DNA of 64,000 nucleotides, taken from assembly GCA_947069175.1 (NCBI GenBank), contig CAMTDV010000009.1, positions 9,805,663 to 9,869,662 of the forward strand, read 5' to 3'. Shown in pieces: positions 11,395 through 23,060 of the stretch. The DNA is from Scalesia atractyloides. Taxonomy: Eukaryota; Streptophyta; Magnoliopsida; Asterales; Asteraceae. Under the pieces are notes generated by a model. That model had not been told where the DNA came from. It searched no databases and saw only the letters and a program-made list of their open reading frames with translations. How positions within the stretch are numbered: the first letter of the stretch is position 1; the number at the start of each line of letters is the position of its first letter. A program made the position numbers and the translations under genes.

Positions 11395-11703
11395 GAGCAT
11401 TCACAATGAATTCCTTATCCATATCCATACATTTTCACTAAAAACAATCATTTTTTTCTCTTTTCTTTTCAACAAATAATATATTTTATACATTTATCAT
11501 TACTTTTTCTCTCTCTTTCACTCACAACCATTTCTAAAAATATTAAAAGATTTATACAGTTTTCCCTCTCCAGATTTTTTCTCATATATTTACAGATGAA
11601 CAGTAACCTTTTCATATATTTTCTCTCTTCTACACTCAAAACCATTACTTATAATATAGCTATACTCCCTCACATACTTTTAGGAATTTCATTGTGAATG
11701 CTC
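11395..11703. mobile_element. Tourist-like MITE
   Basis: TIRs GAGCATTCACAATGAA and TTCATTGTGAATGCTC bound 309 bp of AT-rich non-coding DNA. TTA lies directly outside each end (11392-11394 and 11704-11706), the 3-bp TSD expected of PIF/Harbinger (Tourist) elements. Confidence 0.88.
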
Positions 11704-11709
11704 TTATAC

Positions 11710-11890
11710 TCTAAAGGTTAATAAAGTTATCAAATATCAAACAACCACTAAACTTCAATAAACTTTTCTTTTGACTTTTTCTCTTTCGGTTATTACACCG
11801 GGTACCGGTATCGTATCTATACCGTAATGAACTGAACTGAACCGATGCCGACCAGACTCCCGTCGCAACGCGAGGGTAGTTTTACTTGCT
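11710..11890 (+). mobile_element. Helitron-like terminal segment
   Basis: The text ACCGGGTACCGGTATCG, then CTCCCGTCGCAACGCGAGGG, matches the family ends at 3.39, 4.46 and 15.34 kb. The hairpin stem CTCCCGTCGCAACGCGAGGG is visible, but a clean CTAG end is not. The flank repeats text (AACTTCAATAAACTTTTCTTT) also found at 11268-11290, on the other side of the MITE. Confidence 0.35.
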
Positions 11891-12584
11891 ATTTACTATA
11901 ATACAAAAACCATGGCCGTGATTAGTGCGAGACAACTGCCTGGCACTTCGTGATAGAGCTTCTTTGGGCGGAGGCACCTGGTGATTGGCCATTTTGGGCG
12001 GCGATTTATTGACATCGTTGGGTAAGAAAATTACACTTATGCCCTTCATTCCAAACCACCCACCGTCACAGGGGACGCCATAAATTCCGTCGTTAACGTC
12101 GGTTGCCGGAAAATGCAAACTTGAATGAAACGCGCTAGATAGTTTGGAGTTGTACTTTAAAGATGCCTAGGGGTGAAACTACAGGGGCTCAGGAGGGTCC
12201 GTTGACCCTCCGGCTGCCGACCACCAATGTAAGTTTTAAACCTTCATCCGGTGAGTTTTTGTATTTTAACTCCTAAAATTGTTGGTTCAAGAGTAGTTAC
12301 AACAAAAGGAAGAAAAGTAAGTGTAAGAAGTTGGTTAGATGCTCACCTTTTCCGATGTAAATCGATAGTTACAGAGTTGCAGTAGGAGAATAGATGTAGT
12401 GCGAAGAAGATGATGAAGGGCATATTTGTCATTAATCCATAAAAAATCTTCGGTCAAAAGGCACCCTTTGTTTTGTTTTAACTTTAATTAACAAATACTA
12501 TGTAACTTAATATAATAAGAAATTATAATCTAACGTAAGTATTTGTGAATAAAATTAACAAATACTACTATGTAACTTATATGG

Positions 12585-13210
12585 GGTTGGGCTTGGAATA
12601 AAAACCCAGTCTCGGATGCTGAATGGAAAGAGGTTGGTGAGTTGATGCGTCTTCTTATCGAGCAGCGAAGACCGATGGATATGGGCAAACAAAGAAGGGG
12701 AAGGGTTCTCTATCAAAAGTATTCGCATGGATATCGAAGCCAAGCAGTATGTTTTCAGCGACGGTGGCAAATTCGTGTGGAATAACTGGGAGCCTCCTAA
12801 GGCTAATTATCTAGGTTGAAGAGCGGAGTTGGGAAGAGTGGCAGACAAAGTTTCATTGAGGAAAAAAAGGTATTTTTGTTTCTGATGTGAATTGCAGCAG
12901 ATGTGGGTTCGCGGAGGAGTCGTATAATCACATTTTCGCTTGTTGTATTTGGGCGAGAAGTGTGTGATGGAATGTTTTCCGTTGGCTATAAATCCCCATC
13001 TTTGCGATGCGAATGACGTGGCCGAGATTCTCAAACATGTACAAACTCAAGTGGAAGAAGGTAGTAAGTACACTTGGTCCCTTTGGGATGTATTTGGAGG
13101 ATTTTGCTAGCTAGAAACGATAAGGAGTTCAACGGGAAGATGATCCCGGTTCATAGGCTTGTGGAGTCAATTAAAGAGGAGACCTTCGGCTGGGTCAAAA
13201 ACAGTAACGT
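12585..13210 (+). pseudogene. LINE ORF2 C-terminal remnant (zf-RVT region)
   Basis: Plus-strand frames read EGEGFSIKSIRMDIEAKQ, then FVWNNWEPPKANYLG, then scattered Cys and His residues, and then RLVESIKEETFGWVKN. This order is typical of the zinc-binding region and tail after reverse transcriptase in plant LINEs. Frames shift several times and stops interrupt. No reverse transcriptase core precedes it in the window. Confidence 0.7.
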
Positions 13211-13500
13211 TGGCGACTGGTGTTGGGGGGTGGCTGTGGTGGTGCACGTGATGTGTAAATCTATGGTTTCGGCCGTCCGGCGAGCATACGATGTCGTTGG
13301 TTGGTCGCAGTCCCGGTGGCGACTGGCGTTGGCGCGTCGCTGTCACGGTAGCTGTGCTGAGTATGGTGGTGGCTTGCATAACCTTTACGGTGGATGGCAA
13401 ATTAGTGGGTGGGAAAACAGTGGTAGGTGGTGGTGAAACAACGACGTTGTTGGTGGGTGGAAAAACAAGATTCAGAGCAACCAAGACGTTCACTTAAAAT
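13211..13500. other. GT/GGTGG-rich low-complexity stretch
   Basis: GGTGG- and GTTGG-rich sequence gives long open frames in two plus-strand frames and one minus-strand frame with Gly/Val/Thr bias. This looks like composition, not protein. Confidence 0.5.
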
Positions 13501-14029
13501 AAAGATGTTGCAGGCTTTTTAAGAGCCAGCTGAAGTCCATAGGTGATTTAAATATTCACCATTCTTATTTACTAATTTTGCTTGTAGTTTATTGTTTAAT
13601 TTTTTTTACCTTATCAATAGCATTGGTGAAAATAATGATTCCACTTATTCAAAACACCATTTGTAAAATACCACCACCGCTCACTGGTTCACAAAATGAT
13701 AGCCATTTGCTAATTTGGGTTGGCTTTAATATTTTTGTGTAACGAATGATAAACTTAATAATTAAAACCGTTCTTTTCCAGGCATTTTTTTAAGAGTTTT
13801 TTTTACGAGTTATCATGCTATTATTGTCATTATCAAAACAGTATCAACATTTGTTTTTATAATTTTTGACAAGCCAAACCAATAATGTTTAAACTCCTGC
13901 TGCATTACACGGGAAAAATGACGACACTTATGAACTTATGTTTAAAATACTATTAGTAGAAAAAGGCAAAAACATACGAAAAAATAGCGTCGCAACGCGG
14001 CGCTGGCTACCTGGCACTTCCCCATTGGT
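13501..14029. other. No recognisable gene
   Basis: AT-rich sequence without supported coding or element boundaries. GCGTCGCAACGCGGCGC (about 13988-14004) is a short GC stem like those in the Helitron-like ends. Confidence 0.4.
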
Positions 14030-14490
14030 CTAAACAAATTACGATTTTATCCTCAATTTAAAATTACGGTTTTACCCTTAGTTTATAATTACGTATTTGC
14101 CATCAGCTAAAAATAAAATTGTGCTTTTGTCCACTGCTCAAAATTGCGATTTTTTCCTCAGTTTAAAATTACGTTTTCACCCCATCCAAAATAAAATTTT
14201 GCTTTTGCCCATAGCTCAAAATTACGATTTTGCACTTAGTTACAAATTATGATTTTGCCCCCACTTTAAAGTTAAATTATGGGTTTACCCAGACTTAAAA
14301 TTACGATTTTGCCCTGAACTCAAAATTATGTTTTCGCCCCCATTTCATAAATAACGATTTAGTACTGTTTTATTTTACTTGGTTGACTCAATATAACTTT
14401 TATTTGTGCCAAGCAGTTGTCTAGCACTCGCTTATTGGCCCTGACTAATTACTATTTTGCCCCCAACTCAAAATTACAAGCTTGTCATCG
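14030..14490. repeat. Degenerate tandem repeat, AAAATTACGATTTTGCCC type
   Basis: About 13 degenerate units of roughly 28-36 bp, each with AAAATTACGATTTTGCCC or a close variant followed by a CTCAGTT-like spacer. It is non-coding. Confidence 0.75.
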
Positions 14491-15024
14491 TTTTAGTTTA
14501 TTTTAGCAAAACTATGGTAGTGTTTTGGTTTTATTGATTGACTCGGTGTATTAATTTTTTTTATATCGTATTATAAGTAATATATACAAGTAACCAAAAT
14601 ACATACGTACATATTATGAAATTAAGAATTATCCAGCTTAGCACCCCGCAACACGGACAGACATAACCGTAGTATATATATAGAATTGATGAAAGGCTTA
14701 GGAACAGTAGTCAAAGACTTTATTTGACTCAAAGCTAATTGTTCTTTCTTTTTGGTCTTTTTTTGTCTTTTGTCATCAAAGTTTGGTGGGTTCTCTTAGT
14801 TCTATGGTTTTTATTTTTTTACATGAATAATGTTAATTCATTATTTTTTAGTTATTTTATTATAATAATTAATTATAGACATATTTTGTTTTTTATATAA
14901 TTTTAAGATACAGTGTATAATAAAGCTATAGGTATACTGTTTTGACATGTCTATATTTATTACGTTTTGATAAAAGATTTGTTTAAAATCGAATGAGTCA
15001 AGTATAGTTGAACTTTTTTCCTTA
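14491..15024. other. No recognisable gene
   Basis: AT-rich; a GCACCCCGCAACACGG stretch near 14640 resembles other Helitron-like ends. No coding region is supported. Confidence 0.4.
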
Positions 15025-15338
15025 CTATGACGAACCAAGCTGGTATTAATACTGGTACTGATTTGTTTTTATGGTTTTCTTGACACGTTCCTAATGATGT
15101 TGTGATTAACATAATGATTCTGACTGAATAATTATCCAAAGAGGGACCGATATTGTTATTACGAACTGATACCGATGTTCGTTTTTATGTTTTTGATCGA
15201 TTTAAAATATGTTTCAATATCCTTTTGGACATGTTTCTTTAGATTGCTATTTCAGGTATCAAGTATCATACCACTATTGTAACAAACCAAATCAATACTG
15301 ACCAAATACCCACCACAACACCGTGGGATAGTTTACTA
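15025..15338 (+). mobile_element. Helitron-like 3' terminus
   Basis: The segment ends with hairpin CCCACCACAACACCGTGGG (about 15309-15327), then ATAGTTTACTAG and T. A hairpin about 10 bp before CTAG and a following T is the classical 3' end of plant Helitrons. Its text (GATACCGATGTTCGTTTTTA) is shared with 3.2-3.39 and 4.14-4.46 kb. The 5' boundary is not defined. Confidence 0.55.
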
Positions 15339-15339
15339 G

Positions 15340-16095
15340 TTATTAGACCAAAGGGCGTGGGTTGGGGGCAACACCCAACTTTTCCATCCCGTGGGGGCTT
15401 GGCTTTTGGCGTTGCCCTTTTGGCTTTGGATTTCTGCCGGGCGTGGGCGGGGGGTTGGGGTGATATGGCGGGCAATAGTTGGTTGGGCTTTATAAACATA
15501 ATAATTATAATTTTTTAAAAATCAATTCATATTGCTGGCCATAGCCACGCCCCACCACACCCCATTTTTTTCAATTTGGTCAGCTAAGCTCATCTGTGTC
15601 ACATGTCAAACAATGCCTCTAATCCACGCCGCTAACTCCCAGCAGTCTTAACAACAAACATTGGTGCATTGTACTAAAACAATATTTAATTGACAATATT
15701 CGAAAGAGCCAATGAGAAGCTTACCTTGGCTCGAAAACTATTTAAACGAATTTTCTTTTGCTAGAGCGACTAGTATTTTTAAGCCAAAAGCTATTTAAAT
15801 AGTACAAATACAAATAAAACACAAAGGCATATACGAGTTAAATTTAACTCAGGCTAGATTCTCCTACATAAATTTACACTCTTAATGGCAATGCTTACAC
15901 CCAGTAACAGAACCAGAACTTTTCAGTCGAGATCATAATATAATTTTAACCAAGCAGCCATTAATTGATTAAGGCATGACCTAACTGCATACAATTTTAT
16001 TTGTTAACAGCATTTCTCAATTCTTTTATTATCATTATAATAATGAGTTCTTTTACTAAAATACCCTTTTTAAGAATGTCTCGTAAAAAGTACCT
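15340..16095. other. GC-rich patch and filler
   Basis: 15355-15590 is rich in GGGCGTGGG/CCACGCCCC on opposite sides and may be an eroded inverted-repeat element. The rest is AT-rich without supported genes. Confidence 0.4.
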
Positions 16096-16318
16096 TTAAT
16101 AGGGCTGGCAATTTCAGACACGGACACGAAAACACGACACGAAACGATACGATCTTAACAGGTTGGTGTTTGATCCTTAACAGGTTTCGTGTCTTAAACA
16201 GGTCGACACGATAAGACCTGTTAGTTTTCGTATCGTGTTCGTGTTTACCTATGTTCGTGTCTTAACAAGTTATATTTGTGCCTAAACAGATCGTACTGAC
16301 ACGATATGCCAGCCCTAA

Positions 16319-18862
16319 TGTAAAACCCCGTCGCGACTAGGGCTGACGTGTCACTATAACGGTAATCAGAATCAAACATAATTCAATTAAATAATTTAAA
16401 ACTTTACAACAGTTTACAATAGTTACAAAAACATCAGTAATTTTATAAAAATCTTGCCAGTCTTTAGTTCCCCCGAGCTCTCTTCCCCAGTCTCCTCAGA
16501 TGGTAAACCTGCAACCTAACGTACATAAAAGACATATGCACGCCTGAGTAAAATTTACCCAGTGGGACAACAACTATGACATGTATCATGTACACCAAAC
16601 ATGTGATAAAACATCAAAATCATATTGGTTTCAGAGTGGCACGTTCAGATTTCATCTTCAGACTTCACAGTCAGATTTCAGATTTCAGACTTTCAGATTT
16701 CACATTCAGACTTCACATACGGATTTCAGATATTCATATTCAGAATAACAATTCGGTACAATATAATAATAACAATCACGTATTAACAAATTTAGATATT
16801 CTACTACGAAGTAAAGAATATCTAAATCCGTTCACATTAAGTTGTTAAAGAGTCCAAACCTTAATCGCGTAGATTCAACTCGAGTAGCTCTAAATTCTTA
16901 AACGTTGCAGTAATATAAGAACAATTTTGTACGATTTGATTTTCATGGAAAATCTACTTGCTTTTAGAAACGAAGAGAACTGCAGTCACATATTGAAACA
17001 ATATATGGATTTGTTTTATAGCTAACTATTAAGAATATTTTATTTAGTTCATAAAAATCATTTTTTATCAATAAATATTATCATGCTATTAATACGGTAA
17101 CTGAATTCAATTAAAGATATATATGATAAAGGCATATTTACCGATTGTTCAACAAATCATAAAATACAATTAAATCATAAATCCTTATCCAATTAAAATA
17201 TACAAATATTTAAAATTAAATTAACTCCATGTTCAAATATTTATCACGTTTAACTTCAAGTTTTGTTTTTTTATGAGATAATTAACTTGATTCTAAAAGA
17301 AATTGTGTAAACTCACTAGAGTCTAATAAAAATATTTTATGTTATACAAATTATCTATTAGAACTCATAAAATCAACGAGGACCGATATTAAAACCTTCA
17401 AAATCAATAATATTATTATAAATCATGTTTTTATTACTTTTAAAATTTCGGGTTGTTACAATATTACCCACCTAAAAATAATTTCGTCCCCGAAATTTCA
17501 AATAAACACTAACAGACTAAACACTAACAAAGCACATAACTTTCTAACAAAGAACATAACGTAAATGATTCAGATAAATGTCGGTAAAAATAAAATTTAG
17601 AAGCTCCTATCTATAGCGGAAACACAAATATCTTAACCTCGCGTCTACCCATTACCCACAGGTTTTGTTTTAAAAATTTTTTCGACAGAAAAGAGCCTAA
17701 GCTCTGATACCATAATTGTAACACCCCGTCCTGACTAGGGCGGACGTGTCACTATAACGGTAATCAGAATCAAACATAATTCCATTAAATAATTTAAAAC
17801 TTTACAAAAGTTTACAATAGTTACAAAAACATCACTAATTTTATAAAAATCTTGCCAGTCTTTAGTTCCCCCGAGCTCTCTTCTCCAGTCTCCTCAGATG
17901 GTAAACCTGCAACCTAACATACATAAAAGACATATCTACGCTGAGTAAAATTTACCCAGTGGGACAACAACTATGACATGTATCATGTACACCAAACATA
18001 TGATAAAACATCTAAATCATATCGGTTTCAGAGTGGCACGTTCAGATTTCACCTTCAGACTTCACATTCAGATTTCAGATTTCAGATTTTCAGATTTCAC
18101 ATTCAGACTTCACATACGGATTTCAGATATTCATATTCAGAATAACAATTCGGTACAATATAATAATAACAATCATGGATTAACAAATTTAGATATTCTA
18201 CTACGAAGTAAAGAAGATTTAAATCCGTTCACATTAAGTTGTTAAAGAGTCCAAACCTTAATCGCGTAGATTCAACTCGAGTAGCTCTAAATTCTTAAAC
18301 GTTGCGGTAGTATAAGAACAATTTTGTACGATTTGATTTTCATGGAAAATCTACTTGCTTTTAGAAACGAAGAGAATTGCAGTCACATATTGAAACAATA
18401 TATGGATTTGTTTTATAGCTAACTATCAAGAATATTTTATTTAGTTCATAAAAATCATTTTTTTATCAATAAATATTATCATGCTATTAATACGGTAACT
18501 GAACTCAATTAAAAGATATATATGATAACGGCATATTTACCCCTTGTTCAACAAATCATAAAATACAATTAAATCATAAATCCTTATCCAATTAAAAATA
18601 TACAAATATTTAAAATTAAATTAACTCCATGTTCAAATATTTATCACGTTTAAACTTCAAGTTTTGTTTTTTTTATGAGATAATTAACTTGATTCTAAAA
18701 GAAATTGTATAAACTCACTAGAGTCTAATAAAAATATTTTATGTTATACAAATTATCTATTAGAACTCATAAAATCAACGAGGACCGATATTAAAACCTT
18801 CAAAATCAATAATATTATTATAAATCATGTTTTTATTACTTTTAAAATTTCGAGTTGTTACA
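16319..18862 (-). mobile_element. Gene-less LTR retrotransposon, minus strand
   Basis: Two LTRs of about 1.14 kb (16319-17460 and 17717-18862), TGTAA...TTACA, flank an internal region of only 256 bp. The TSD CCTAA is exact (16314-16318 and 18863-18867). A primer site reading TGGTATCAGAGC on the minus strand lies at 17701-17712, 4 bp inside the right LTR, which makes the right LTR the 5' LTR. A purine tract (GGTGGGTAATAT on minus) abuts the left LTR. There is no gag or pol, so any movement depended on another element. The LTRs differ by only a few percent by eye. Its LTRs contain a CAGATTTCAGA-type short repeat. Confidence 0.93.
17701..17712 (-). other. Primer binding site of the gene-less LTR element
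   Basis: On the minus strand it reads TGGTATCAGAGC, complementary to the 3' part of plant initiator tRNA-Met, 4 bp downstream of the LTR end. Confidence 0.85.
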
Positions 18863-19411
18863 CCTAAAATCTACCACCACCCCTCCAGAGCGAGCTCGTG
18901 TCTTAACATGTCGTGTTCGTGTCTTAACAGGTCATGCTCGTCTCGTAACAAATCATATGATACACTTGTAATTTTTTTCGTGTCTTAACATGTCGTTTTC
19001 GTGTAACCTATTTATTATTAAGTTCGTGTTCGTGTTTGGAAAAAACTAACACAATAAGATTTCATGTCGTATTCGTGATTACATGTTTCGTGTTTGTGTC
19101 TTAACAAGTCGTGTCTGACGTCAGCACTAACCTTAATAGAAATATATCTTCACATAATAAAAATAATATGTTTTGAGTTATAGATTATTAGGAGATAATA
19201 GCATAAGTTATAGAAGTATAAGCTGTAAATCAAATATAATGATAACTTTATAATATGAACGTTATAAAAGAATACGCATTACATTAAATTAATCATAACT
19301 AAACGAATAAGTATGATAATATATTCTATAAAAATACTTTGACCGCATTCCATTGAAAGGTAACAAATAAAAAGTAGTATAATACAAATAAATTAAGAAT
19401 AAACTAATAAA

Positions 19412-19751
19412 GGATCATGTTTATTCACACACCCACTTTGTCTATTCACACACCCCTCAGTGTCGAGTTGTGGTCAAAGCGCGACGTTTTGTTCCGGTCA
19501 ACCAGACAAAGACTGACGGGTGTCTGACGGGTTTGTTGATTTGATCAAAACGTCGCGGTCAGTCTTTTGTCTGGTTGACAGAACCAAAACGCGGCCAAAG
19601 CTCAGCGTTTTGGTCTGGTCAACAGACCCGTCAGACACCGTCAGTCTTTGTCTGGTTGACCGGACCGAAACGCTGCGCTTTGGCCACAACTCGATACTAG
19701 AGGGTGTGTGAATACATAGTGGATAGGTGGGATGTGTGAATAGCAAAGTCC
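19412..19751. mobile_element. Foldback element, 8-bp TSD
   Basis: A 340-bp near-palindrome. The arms carry TATTCACACA and GTCGAGTTGTGGTCAAAGCG and their complements. Exact 8-bp direct repeats CTAATAAA lie at 19404-19411 and 19752-19759. The ends are GGA and TCC. The TSD length suggests hAT, though the TIRs are imperfect. Mirrored open frames on both strands come from the palindrome. Confidence 0.8.
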
Positions 19752-19759
19752 CTAATAAA

Positions 19760-20280
19760 ACTATAAAATATTTTAAGATTTTTTACTAGTGGGTGATGTG
19801 TGTGCACTGCAGTGATTTCAATCAATCCTTTTGTACGGCTGACTCAAGTAGCAAAGAGTCATCCTAGTTAGCTCGAAATCATCTAACGAGCTGAAAGGTT
19901 AAATTCGTACTCCACGTGTTTACAAACTGAGCTTGGTTATGGTCCGACTGGAAACTAAAGCCTCACTTACACAGTAGAACAGTTGTTGTATAGTAAAAGA
20001 AAAAACAATGGCATGCCTTGGTAAAGCACAATTACTACACAATGGAAACCGAAGAAGAGCAACATCGACACATCTTAGCGAATGTAGCAATTGCTGGCAT
20101 CGAAGAAAGAGTGACAATATAAGCATTCAAAAAGAGCTTTTTTCGAGCAAGTAGTATTAAGCAAGTTTCGGGCCAAAAGCTGTTTAAACGGCTCAATGCA
20201 AATAAAACATAAATCACACATGAGTTGAATTGAATTCATAATTTAGATTCTCCTATATAATTTTGATTCACATCCTTAAA
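19760..20280. other. No recognisable gene
   Basis: Text such as GAGCAAGTAGTATTAAGC and AAAAGCTGTTTAAACGGCTC recurs in similar form at 15.7-15.85 kb, so it is probably a dispersed repeat. No coding region is supported. Confidence 0.4.
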
Positions 20281-20286
20281 ATGATC

Positions 20287-21300
20287 CTAAAAATTAGTAC
20301 CAAATCTATCTCTTTTACCCTCGTTTAAATTTAAGGTCGTAACGTGTACAAAAGCAAGGCCAAAAGTGTACTCGTTGTCGGTCCAAATGAGAACACCTAG
20401 AGGCATTTTGATAGTATGGTGAAGTAAACCTTTTGCATGACGAGAGCATTTTATAACCAATCTAGAAAGCATATCAATTTCAGCACTCAATTTAATTTGG
20501 AAATGAACCTTTATCACAAGAACAAATGTTTCATCTATGCAAATACCATATTATACCTCTTTTCAAATAATTCTTCCCATGTATCAAGTCTTTCATTCTT
20601 TATATCAAAAAAATTTAGGTCTATACAACAACTTGTTAAATGTAAGTTTGTATGAAGGTAGTTTAGCCCACCTATATAATCAACGGCTCATAACATACAT
20701 ACTCGTACACAAGGATCATCTCGTCAAGGATAAGCACAAAACTTAGAAGGCATCTCAATTCTCGACCTAAGCCAAAGGTTTTCATAGATTCACAAGACTA
20801 TCACAAGATGCAAAGATGATATGACGTTTGAGCTCTTGATGTTACAACGACTACTCCCGTCGTAAACACCGTCATAATTATGAAAGTAGTCTAGTCCACC
20901 ACAAACATTGCAGCTATCTTCCGTCGTAAACACCAATCTGGCTCTGTTGGAACCGAAGATGACAGATCTTTACCATCATCAGTTGCAGAGTACACATTCC
21001 TGATCATCTATTAAGATCTGCTCTATAAATTTGAGAAGTTAATATAGGAATTTGACCAAATACAAACAGGATTGACTGCAATTACATTTAGATAAGTTTG
21101 AATTGGTTCTATTTTATAACCCAAACAATGTAAACTACAGTTATGGAATAAACAGTAAACAAGGATCTGAAATGGGTATAATATAAAATATATATTATAT
21201 ACTATAAAACTAAGAAGAAAACTCACTTGAACGAGGGATAGACGGCGGGTGAGACAGCGGCGGACTGGAAGATGAATGAAAGAAGATGAAAACACAAAAT
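20287..21300 (-). pseudogene. Kinase-like gene cassette, copy C (longest)
   Basis: On the minus strand, from right to left: MIRNVYSATDDG (about 21000), CNVCGGLDYFHNYDGVYDG followed by SSRCNIKSSN (about 20850-20925), LDEMILVYEYVCYEP (about 20690-20740), YIGGLNYLHTNLHL (about 20640-20690) and RLDTWEELFEKRYNMVFA (about 20540-20590), then EIDMLSRL (about 20460-20490). GLDYFHN and CNIKSSN resemble the stretch before and within the catalytic loop, with HRD replaced by RCN. MILVYEY resembles the hinge region. The pieces are not in canonical kinase order, and stops separate them. It is probably a rearranged receptor-like kinase pseudogene. Plant relatives with a kinase plus a C-terminal ligand-like domain also contain an RLxTWEE motif, by my recollection. 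Confidence 0.55.
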
Positions 21301-21429
21301 AGGGTTAAATTAAATATTTATAGTGCCGCTACAGGTGATTGGACGAAAGTCGATCAATTAAATAAAAAGAGATATAACACCTCTCACAACTAATTCTTTA
21401 TCTATTGTACTAGTAGTAAGCCTTTACAT

Positions 21430-21765
21430 TGCAACGATTGTCGTAAAACTATTTAAGTAGTACTAATGTTATACCAGCGACCATCAACACCGGATAAGCT
21501 CGTGAAACAAAATAAATAAAAAAGGAAAAAAATAACGCCGAACGAAAAACAGACGTAAAATCTTTGAATCACGCACGCTTGTTGCAAAGAAATTAAACCG
21601 AAACATAAATCATAGAAAAAAATAACTAAGTCAATCCGGACCCGTGTGTTGAACGAACTTGTCAAACAGAAAAAATAGATGTGTTGCGACAGACCAGTCA
21701 AACGGGAAAAAGTATACGAGAAAATGTTGAACCTCATACGCACGTTGCGGTGCATTAACTCACAA
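21430..21765. repeat. Dispersed repeat shared with 56.8-57.1 kb
   Basis: GAACGAAAAACAGACGTAAAA, ATAACTAAGTC, GACCCGTGT and TTGCGACAGACC-like text recurs in the same order at about 56810-57130. Non-coding in both places. The type is unknown; Helitron-like is possible. Confidence 0.45.
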
Positions 21766-22021
21766 ATTTAGAACAAAACAAAAAATCTGAGAAAGATGAA
21801 AAGTATGGTGGACTAAATTGAAAATAAAAAAGAGTTGTGATTAAATTTGAAAAAAATAAAAAACTTTGAGTTTAAAGTAAAAAAACAAAGGGTGCAAATA
21901 GCAAAATTAAAGTTATTTATTAATCTTAGATATAGATAAGGATAAAAATAAGTGATACATATATATTAGTTATTAATATTAATATTAAAAGAAAATTATT
22001 AAACAAATATAAATAAAATTA

Positions 22022-22690
22022 TCTATACTATATAATAAAAGAAACCAATTTTGGGACACTTGTCATCATATTAAGCTATGTCTTACAGATAATATTATTT
22101 TAATTAATTATTATTTAATTTAATCTTTTCTAATTAATTATAGATAACTCTCCTACTAATAATATTATTTATTTGAATTAATTATTACTTTTATTTATCT
22201 ATTTACATCAAATTCAAATTATTTATCTAATTTGATTTAAACTATATATTTGAACGTTTTGTTTAGTTTGGTATCAAATAAGTTTTACGAAACTTAAAAT
22301 AAAATTATTTAATATTATTTATCTTTTATACATTTCCAGAGTTTTAAATAAAGGGTTAAATTTATTGAGACTTCATTAACAAATTTTGCTACAATAGAAT
22401 AATCTATTTATATCAATCTAAATCTATAATAAAACATTAATGTGTGACACATATTATAGGCATTTATTTTATGATTTCTCGCCTCACTTCCAAACTTATC
22501 TTATATTAATTATTAAATAAATAAATGAATAATGAGCTAATATTAAATTTTATCTTAATTTAAATTTCGAAAATCATTCTTCTATTTTCCTAATAAAAAT
22601 TATCCTAAAATTTAAATTGTTAATTTAAGATATTTTTAAATAAAAAAATTTATTTATTCAACCCGTGTAATACACGGGGTTATAACCTAG
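22022..22690 (+). mobile_element. Non-autonomous Helitron
   Basis: It starts TCTATACTATATAATAAAAG and ends with hairpin CCCGTGTAATACACGGG (22662-22678), then GTTATAAC and CTAG (22687-22690). The flanking bases are A on the left and T on the right, as Helitron insertion requires. It is 669 bp, AT-rich, with no helicase coding. A direct repeat of about 50 bp (TTAATATTAATATTAAA...) flanks it on both sides, which a Helitron does not normally create. Confidence 0.88.
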
Positions 22691-22792
22691 TTAATATTAA
22701 TATTAAAAAAAATTTATTAAACAAATATGAATAAAATTTATGAAGTTGAAGGAGAGAATGACATGTGACATTATTTGTAGTCTTTTATTAGA

Positions 22793-23060
22793 GTAAATTA
22801 CGATCTTGGCCCCTGTGGTTATATCACTTTTACCCTATTAACCCAAAAAAGAATCTTTTGACATCTGTGTCCCCAACGTTATTTTTTTTCTAACCATTTT
22901 GGACCTTACCACTAACACCATCCAATATCTTGGTTAAATCTTGATCATGTGCCCCTCACATGATATCTAATCTTGTCAATTCACCTACTCCACTTAACTC
23001 GCTTTACAGAAAAAATGGAAGCCGCCTCATCTACCACATCTTCTTCTTCAACTTTTAAAC
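22793..23060. repeat. Single Mutator-like end
   Basis: GAGTAAATTACGATCTTGGC with GTCCCCAACG and CACATGATATCTAATC resembles long TIRs of Mutator-like elements. I found no matching inverted partner, so it is probably a truncated element or a captured-gene element with one lost end. Confidence 0.4.

Larger units (their letters stand above)
16100..19129. mobile_element. hAT-like element split by a nested LTR element
   Basis: The left end is TAGGGCTGGCAATTTCAGAC. The right end (read inverted) is TAGTGCTGACGTCAGACACG. The near-TSDs are ACCTTTAA (16092-16099) and ACCTTAAT (19130-19137), so imperfect. Both flanks of the nested element carry the same GTGTCTTAACAGGTCGTG-type repeats. Without the nested element (16319-18862 plus TSD) it is about 480 bp, with no coding capacity. 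Confidence 0.65.

Noticed and set aside
13074..13497. Three open frames, one of them on the minus strand
   Set aside because: Only the start of the first (LINE tail to about 13210) is meaningful. The rest is GGTGG-rich composition.
16576..18245. Two similar 90-codon frames
   Set aside because: They lie at the same place in both LTRs and consist of a CAGATTTCAGA repeat. No protein is implied.
19498..19746. Mirrored frames on both strands
   Set aside because: They come from the palindromic foldback element.
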